A program made the position numbers and the translations under genes. The notes under the pieces were generated by a model that saw nothing but the letters and a program-made list of their open reading frames with translations, made no database searches and was not told where the DNA came from. From Chelonoidis abingdonii (taxonomy: Eukaryota > Chordata > Testudines > Testudinidae), in the NCBI RefSeq assembly GCF_003597395.2, contig NC_133782.1, positions 10,445,126 to 10,509,125 on the forward strand: a stretch of DNA of 64,000 bases, given 5' to 3'. Positions 56,918 through 64,000 of the stretch are shown in pieces. Numbering within the stretch: position 1 is the first letter of the stretch; the number at the start of each line of letters is the position of its first letter.

Positions 56918-57945
56918 GTGGAGGCATGAGCCGTCCCCGAAATGTTCAGTCTTTGCCAGCCTAGGGAAGAGAGAATCCAAAGTCTCCTGCGTGGCGCAAT
57001 AACATTCTGAAGCTGTGCTGCTGAGGCAGCTGTGACCTGATTTGGCTGATCCAGTCTTGCTCTCATCCTTATTGTTGTGCAGTTAGCGGGATATTTTCAT
57101 CTGCAAAGCAGAAGCATGAAGCAGTACTAAGGAGGGTTGTATACAGTATCCTTGGGTAATAGTTTCCAGAGAGGGAGTGATTGACTCATCTGAATTTTAA
57201 GTACTCTCGCTAAACATATATATATTTTTTTCTCAATAGCCATAGATTCCTGTTGGAGCTTGTACTGGGATGATGCTCTACTTTTTACTTTAGCAAATCT
57301 GAGTTTTGCATTTTATAGTCGCATAATTGCTAGTTTGCCACCACGAAAAGGAAACAGTTTGCATGATTTTTAGGGCAAAAAGTCCTTGCCGGCATCAATG
57401 GCCTGTTCTTAAGAGGTTCTGAGCATTGAATTCAATGGGAGTTGCAGGATCTCTGGGCACCTCCCAGGATCAGGGCCAATTCTCAAAGGCCCCTAGGTTA
57501 TGACTACCCTTGAATTGTTAATTGAGTTGGCTAACATGACTATAAATTCTAGTGTAGTCAATATAAACATCTGTTTCAGGACACACATCTCTGCTCCCAG
57601 CCTAGGGTTAAACACAACTAGCAAATAATGTTTGTTTTCTGTCTGGAATTTACAGTCGTGTTAATTCACATGTGTTAAACCACAACTCAACAAACATTCA
57701 ACTGTAGGCACACATTGAACCCCCAGTGAATGTTGAAGGCATTTAGTATCTCCTAGCATGAGGCCCAGGATTTTCATTTAAATGTCTGGTGAGCAGCCTG
57801 TGGGAAGAAAGTGAACCAGTGAATGACTTAGATAGCACCCTCCTGAGCTCCATAAGGTACACGCATACCAGGAGCTCACCTCTAAGTCTGTCATCTGCTT
57901 GCAGGTGGACAAAAGAGGCAACTTGCTTAGCCATGAAACGCTAGT

Positions 57946-58639
57946 CCGGGGATCGGCAACCTTTCAGCAGTGCTGTGCCGAGTCTTCATTTAGTCACTCT
58001 AATTTAAGGTTTCGCATGCGAGTAACAGGGTCGCCCGGGGGGAGGGTGGGGTGTGGCAAGTGGGGCAATTCGCCCCAGGTCCCACAGGGGCCGCCATGAG
58101 AGTTTTTCAGGGCCCCTGGAGCGGGGTCCTTCACTCATTCCAGGGCCCCCGGAAAACTCTTGCGGGGCCCAGGCCCCTGGAGCTTTTTCCGTTCCGGGTC
58201 TTCGGCGGCGGAGGGTCCTTCTGCTCTGGAACCCACTGCCGAATTACCGCCAAAGACCCAGCTCTTCGGCAGCGGATCGCACTTTGGTGGTAATTCAGTA
58301 GCGGGGGGGCCCCGTCGCAGGTCTTCGGGGCACTTTGGTAGCGGGTCCCAGAGCGGAAGGACCCCCCCACTGCCAAATTACCGCCGAAGACCCCAGGCCC
58401 CCTGAATCCTCTGGGCGGTCCTGGCCAGTAATACATTTTAATGTTTTTAGAAGCTCTCTTTCTATAATATATAAATTGTTGTATGTAAATAAGGTTTTTA
58501 AAATGTTTAAGAAGCGTCATTTAAAATTTAAAATGCAAAGCCCCCTGGACCGGTGGCCAGGACCCGGACAGCGTGAGTGCCACTGAAAATTGGCTCGCGC
58601 GCTGCCTTTGGCACGCGTGCCGTAGGTTGCCTACCCATG
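57946..58639. mobile_element. hAT-like MITE, copy 2, interrupted by another GC-rich element
   Basis: Opposite orientation to 13757-14065. It starts CCGGGGATCGGCAACCTTTC and ends GTAGGTTGCCTACCCATG. A short duplication GCTAGTC is seen near both outer edges. Between TTTCGCATGCGAGTAA (58011-58026) and CCAGTAATACATTTTAATG the family sequence is interrupted by about 400 bp of GC-rich DNA (about 58027-58425). Confidence 0.8.
58027..58425. mobile_element. GC-rich insertion nested in a hAT-like MITE
   Basis: It begins CAGGGTCGCCCGG and ends GGGCGGTCCTGG. The interior contains inverted blocks such as CTTCGGCGGCGGAGGGTCCTT facing AAGGACCCCCCCACTGCC, and repeats of GCCGAATTACCGCC. The flanking GCGAGTAA/CCAGTAAT may be an aged 8-bp duplication. 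Open frames inside are compositional. Confidence 0.65.
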
Positions 58640-59058
58640 CTAGTCTTTGTTTTGAAGCTACAGTAAAACTGGAAGCCCAGCATGCCCAAGAAGAGGAGAA
58701 CGAACCAATGTTTCAGACAAGTTACCAGCATGTCTAAAATGTAAGCAGGTTGGTGCTTCCAAGCAAACAAACGCCTGCAATGTAAATCCCTGGGATTAAT
58801 TCTTACTGCATAATATGTGGGATTTTAAAATAGAGACATCTGTCACTGAAACAGCAGGAAAAACTGAGAGAAAAACCATTAAACACATAGGCAATATGCA
58901 CAGTAATGAGTGAGAAAGCAAAAAGCACAATATAGAATCTATTTCCAAACAGCAGGGAATTGGAGGGTACAGAAAGAGGAGCAAACCCCATCTGTTTCTC
59001 CATTTCTCTCCTCTTGGTAGTTAACAAGAGCTTTCAAATGCTCTGGCCAATGTGCTCT

Positions 59059-60029
59059 TGTCATGGTACAATTCCCCACTCTGAACCTTAGCGCCCAAAA
59101 GATGGGGTACCAGCATGAATTCCTCTAAGCTCAATTACCAGCTTAGTACTTGTAGTGCTGCCACCAACCAGGAATTCCAGTGCCTGGTACACTGGTCCCC
59201 CCAAAACCTTGCCCGGGAACCCCAAGACCCAGACCCTCTGGATCTTAACACAAGGAAAGTAAACCCTTTCCCCCACCATTGCCTCTCCCAGGCTTCCCCT
59301 CCCTGGGTTACCCTGGAAGATTACTGTACTTAAACTCCTGGAATTACAAAACGAGAGGAAAATTCACCTTCCCCCCTCCTTCTCTCTCCCCCTCCCAGAC
59401 TCTCCTTGAGAGAGACAGTAATCCTAACACAGAGAGAAATTTACCTTTCTCTTCCCCCTTCCCTCCTTTCTCCCCACCAAGTCCCTGGTGAATCCAGACC
59501 CAGTCCTCTGGGGTCTCACCCGAATAAAAAAACAATCAGGTTCTTAAACAAGAAAAGCTTTTAATTAATTTTTACTGTTTTTCTCTCTTTATCTTTGTAA
59601 ATTTAAGATGGAATAGGTATAGGGTCTTTCAGCTGTAGACACTGGGAATACCCTCCCAGCCTAAGTATGCCAGTACAAATTGAACTCCTTCCAGCCAAAT
59701 GCACATTCGCAAATAAAGAAAACAAACAAAAACCTAACTCGCCTTATCTACCAAGTACTCAATATTTTGAACTGATAAAAGCCTGTATTGGAGAGATTGG
59801 AAAGAAACCTGGTTGCACATCTGGTCACTCTCAGAACCCAAAGAGAACAACAACCAAAAACTAACAGCACACACAGAAACTTCCCTCCCTCCAGATTTGA
59901 AAGTATCCTGTCCCCTGATTGGTTCTCTGATCAGGCGACAGCCAGGCTTACTGAACTTCTTAACCCTTTACAGTCAAAAGAGATATAAAGTACTTCTGTT
60001 CTATTAACTCCTACTATCAGTTTATGACA
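59059..60029 (+). repeat. Solo LTR of an endogenous retrovirus-like element
   Basis: It begins TGTCATGGTAC and ends TTTATGACA, so it has TG...CA termini and a TGTCAT/ATGACA inverted tip. The flanking 5-mers GCTCT (59054-59058) and GCTGT (60030-60034) match at 4 of 5. About 971 bp fit an LTR. An AATAAA-containing stretch is at about 59523. I see no internal gag, pol or env region on either side, so it is a solo LTR left by recombination. Strand is given by the AATAAA and is tentative. Confidence 0.72.
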
Positions 60030-62414
60030 GCTGTATATCTCCTGGAGGCCTCTGCCTCTGGAGTGCAGCAGAGTGCTAGGAGCAGCCTCTCTGTTAATCA
60101 CTTTGGAAACTCTCTGCTCCATGGGTTCAAATCCAGCATGCGTGGCATGAGCAGAGTGGTAGCAAGCGGCTGCAGTGGTTGGGCTTTCCAGCAAAGCCGT
60201 ATAGGGTTAATTTGCAATTAGGCAAGAGAGATTCTGAATGTATTTGTGGGTTACTAAGTGTCAATGTTTCTTTAAGGGCCTATGCACAGAAGGGCCTTCT
60301 AGGTTTAATGTGCTGTACAAGGGTGAGTTTAGCCTGTGTAAACAGCCTGTGGAATCGATTCCTCATTCACAGAGAACTCGGCAGCCACTGAACTGGCTGG
60401 CATGAACAGTACCCTAATGTACTAAAGTCTGTTCCAGTTCAGCCAGGATGCACAGGTAGCTCTCCAGCTAGTTTTGAGATCCTGAAATTCTGCACACTTA
60501 ACTCACAAACTGTGGTCCAGGTGCCCCTAGAGTGAGATTTGGGATACAGGAAGAAACCCCAGCGTGATTGGTCAGCTGGAGAAGATGCTGAGAAGCACTG
60601 CTCACTAATCTGTGTTGACAAGCATCTGCAGAAATCTCCTTCCCCTGCTCTTCTCAATTAATGCAAAAATCTTTGAGGATGACAATTCTTTTCACTGATG
60701 CAAAATGCTGAGAATTTCCCTGCGTGATGCAAGCTCTCAAGAGAAATATTGTTTCCCCCTGTGAGCTGAACTATTTATAAAGGAAGCTCTTGGCAATCTG
60801 CGAAGCCTTTGAAGTATTAGAAGCATCTCTGTAATTACAGCCAGTGAGAAGTTACAGCACTGGTGGCTTGAAGGAACAACCAGGCTATAGCCTCTACACA
60901 AATGGTCCAGCTAACCCAGCCCTAATCCTAGCTGCAGTCAGCAGGTGCTGGCTGGGGTGTCAGTTTCTCTGGCAAACAGTGAACTTTCTCAGTTCTGATA
61001 GTAAGTCTGTGAAAACATGATGCTGTTATGTTTTTGTATAATCCCGAAAGCAAAGCACAAAATGAGATGTGATTCCTAAAACTGCAGATGCTTCTGGAAC
61101 AAATAGCCCCACTTGATGCCATATGTACAATCATACCCTTGTTAGAACTACAGAGATCTTTCTGGGTATATTCTCCTTTGTAACCAAAACCCACCAAGGC
61201 CTCTCCCTTCATCCACCCACGCAGCATTTTCAAAGGATGGGGTATCCCTGCTTGCAGACAGCATGTCACCAGCTGGGTGGCAAGAGCATATGCTGCACTG
61301 CTTTCTCATTCTCTCACAGACACTGGGTTCCTCCTGGACCATGGTATCTCACAGCTCAGTTAGTGTCAGCAGGGTGCAAAGCAGACCTGAGCCATCCATC
61401 CCTCTCATATAACAGGTTCTGACAGTGCATTGTGGCTTTCTTTGGAGTGCAGTGCCAGTTTAATCTGTTATATGGCATGCGCTTAGAAAGACCTCTCTCT
61501 TAATGTAACACTCTTATTACGGTGTATTTGGAGTACACCCTGCCATCAGCATGGGGGGGCTCTGCATGGAGCTCCCTAACAAGTTCCACAGAGAACTCAA
61601 GGATGAGATATGGCCAGAATTTAAGAGTCTGCCACCCTTACCTGTTTCATATCTTACTCCTCAGATAGTTCCATTAAGTAAATGACACTGGCTGTTACTC
61701 ACCACATGACATTCCACCCAACGTATCAGAATTTAGATCATTATGACTAGGTCCCCTCTGAATAGATCTGAATTTAAATGTGAGCTATTCACTCCGTGCT
61801 CTTCAGTACACATCATCTCCTGGATCCACATTTTTGGGCCAGAGTCTGAGCTCAGTTATGGTGGTGTAAATCTAAAATAGAGCAGGTAAAAGAATGGAAT
61901 TCCTATCTTATGGAGCATTCCAGGTTTGTGGCTTTTTTGTTTTTTAAACTTGGTTTCACCAAGTCAGGTTGAAAAGTTGAAACCTCAAATTTTCACAGCA
62001 CAAATATACCAATATATGTTGGTGGTTCTTATCTAAACACTTAGTTTTGACTGAATTGCCTTGACTCGTTAGAAGATTACAAAATGAAACATTTCAACCT
62101 TATTGAAATGATCCACATTGACAATGTCCTGTCAAAAACTTTAGTGAACTTGATACGTTCTCAGGAAATGTTTCGGTGTAGTCAAATCAATATTTTCTGA
62201 TGGAGAACTGTTCCAGTAAAAAAATCTTGACCAGCACTAGTCTGGAGTAACTGGGCCTTGCTGTCCATCTCCCATTTTACATCACGGGGCAGTGTATAGC
62301 ATGCATAGATGTAATTTACGCTCACTTTAAGACCACTTGGTGCAGCCAAAGCATCCAGGGTCCCTCGTGTAAATGAGAATTCAGCCATTGACTTCAATGG
62401 TGGTGTTCTAGATT
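60030..62414. other. No gene recognised
   Basis: No exon found. An A/T-rich stretch with TTTCACCAAGTCAGGTTGAA (about 61950-62230) resembles decayed repeat sequence, but I cannot name it. Confidence 0.4.
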
Positions 62415-62699
62415 GAGGGCAGTTCCAGGCCCCAGCACGCCAAGTGCGTGCTTGGGGCGGCAAGCCACTGGGGGCGCTCTGCCGGTCGCTGCGAGGGCGG
62501 CAGGCAGGCTGCCTTGGGCGGCTTGCCTGTGGAGGGTCCGCTGGTCCTGCGGCTTTGGTGGACCTCCCGCAGGCTTGCCTGCGGAGGGTCTGTGGGAGGT
62601 CCGCTGAAGCCGCGGGACCAGCAGACCCTCCACAGGCAAGCCGCCGAAGGCAGCCTGCCTGCCGTGCTTGGGGCGGCAAAATGCGTAGGGCCACCCCTA
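62415..62699. mobile_element. GC-rich palindromic hAT-like MITE, copy 2, exact 8-bp duplication
   Basis: It is flanked by identical 8-mers TCTAGATT at 62407-62414 and 62700-62707. Ends are GAGGGCAGTTCCAGG and GTAGGGCCACCCCTA. The interior is a long palindrome: GGCTTGCCTGTGGAGGGTCC at 62520 faces GGACCAGCAGACCCTCCACA, GGCAAGCC near 62617-62643. It shares sequence with 53623-53854. Frames on both strands are compositional. Confidence 0.88.
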
Positions 62700-62707
62700 T
62701 CTAGATT

Positions 62708-64000
62708 TATATCTATGTAGCTAAGATCAGAATCTGATCTTTATATTTTCAACACAGGGAAAGACTTTCTTGCAAACCTGTTTGTAACCTTGTGTTCTTT
62801 CAAAATATATCAGCCTTACTGCCCCTTTTGTTACCATATGAGGTTGTGAAAGTACTTTGCTTAAAACCTCCATTGCTTTAGCTAGAATCCAGCTTTGTTC
62901 TTAGCTGTCTGGCCTGTTTTAAAGCTCTCGCCAATTGTGACAAACCCAGGTCTTACAACTGAGACAGAACAAACCGTTTCAAAGTAAAATATGCTTGTTC
63001 CCCCAACACCAGCCTGCCAAACTGTCACATTTATTTTGTTATAGGTCATATATCTCACCACAGGAACAGCATGTGGGAGCTTAACTGAACCTTTGCAAAG
63101 CAACGTGTATTCCTGCATGTCACTTTCAAAGTTTCATCAAAAAGAATAACTGTCCCTTTAGCTAGGCTCTGTATCTCCTGAATAACTGATAGCTCCATTG
63201 ATATCTTTAAGATTGGCTTAAAGATCAACATCCAGGAAAAGTCCTTGGCCTTTTAGGATCCAGAGGGTTCCAAATTGAAATGTATGTGTGCTGAAGAATA
63301 TCCACTGTGCTCAGAAACCCCATGTGCACCAGAACGCCCTTTGGTTGACCTGCTCCGTTGCCTTTCCAGGAAAGGTTGGGGGCCATAATCTCCAGTGGAG
63401 CTGTGCCAATTTACTCCACCTAAGTCAGTGAGGCTATGCTGACTAGCACCAGCTGAGATAATACCACTGCCTGATTGGACCAAATGCTGTTTCATCAGTA
63501 TTCAGGCCCACTCCTATGACACACACAACCAAACCCCATGGAGGAGCTAAGCAGAGCAGTGAAAGCCTGCCTGCCCCCCCCGCTCCATCCCTGGTAGTTC
63601 CTCAGCAAGCTAGAAAAAGCAATGCTGGTTATTTCTTTATAAGCGCATCCTCCCGTGATCTATCACTCCATCAAGCAGCCGCATGCTAGTCCTAGTGCTG
63701 CAGGTGTGGCCTCTTGGGAGTATGTTCCTTTAATGCATATATTGGGCTAGACTGATCAGCCCATGCATAAGTGTGCATGTACCTGGTGAGTGGGAGCACA
63801 CCCAGAGCCTTTCCACACCTTGTGTGGCTGATAGCAGGGCAGAGCCCGAGAGCAGCCCATCAATGGGGATATCTGCTCCTCCTCCTGACCGTGAACAAAT
63901 TGCCAGAATGGGGGCTGGGAAGAACAGAGGCTACATCTCTTCCTCTATCCCTTTCCTTCTGCTCCCACCCAGTCTGTGGAGAGGGGCTGGTACACTGGGG
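62708..64000. other. No gene recognised
   Basis: No exon, RNA gene or named repeat. A short dispersed repeat of the GTGGAGCTGTGCCAATTTAC type lies at about 63385-63480. Confidence 0.4.

Noticed and set aside
59059..60029. Complete endogenous retrovirus
   Set aside because: Only one LTR is seen and no gag, pol or env reading frames flank it.
62182..62694. Open frame of 170 codons, minus strand, and its counterparts on +
   Set aside because: Inside the palindromic MITE 62415-62699; a palindrome gives similar false frames on both strands.
1..64000. CRISPR array or prokaryotic operon
   Set aside because: No regularly spaced direct repeats; split genes with introns and vertebrate repeats exclude a prokaryotic origin.

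Overview
The window is vertebrate nuclear DNA: AT-rich introns, GT-AG split exons with consistent phases, and many transposable-element relics. The mix suggests a sauropsid, most probably a turtle. It has DIRS-type tyrosine-recombinase retrotransposons, many hAT and Tc1/mariner-like MITEs, MIR-like SINEs and one solo LTR. The species is an inference; the repeat mix and gene order are seen directly.

Two host genes lie tail to tail. On the + strand, 778-17350 carries 14 consecutive exons that splice in phase into 579 residues plus a stop. They encode the C-terminal part of the meiotic axis protein SYCP2, ending in the helical region that in the family binds SYCP3. On the - strand, 45777 down to 33598 carries five in-phase exons encoding the last 116 residues of PHACTR3: two RPEL motifs and the PP1-binding tail ending RFHRP. 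The convergent SYCP2/PHACTR3 order matches human chromosome 20q13.33, which supports SYCP2 rather than its paralogue SYCP2L. Upstream exons of both genes lie outside the window. The two genes are not expected to act together; they are only neighbours.

Between the gene ends, 20881-31578 is a nest of DIRS elements. A young copy (21886-27859) sits inside the gag of an older, scrambled copy (20881-21885 plus 27860-31578). The young copy has left and right inverted terminal repeats, an internal complementary region, an RS-dipeptide-rich Gag, a long reverse transcriptase-RNase H ORF and a tyrosine recombinase. It is nearly intact: one TAG near the Gag N-terminus, one TGA between Gag and RT in the same frame, a roughly 34-bp deletion that shifts the recombinase frame, and a clipped right end. 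A third DIRS end is cut by the window start (1-175), and a fourth, much older recombinase relic follows the SYCP2 3' end (17985-18870). All four lie on the + strand.

The introns and the 45.8-64 kb stretch (upstream of the PHACTR3 exons seen) hold mostly repeats. These include a decayed hAT transposon with long inverted repeats and an exact 8-bp duplication in a SYCP2 intron; eight hAT-like MITEs, two with exact and most others with approximate duplications; Tc1/mariner-like MITEs with TA ends; a hairpin repeat at 39 kb; a solo LTR at 59-60 kb; and short palindromic repeats with TCAATGG-type cores. No CRISPR array, operon or rRNA gene is present.
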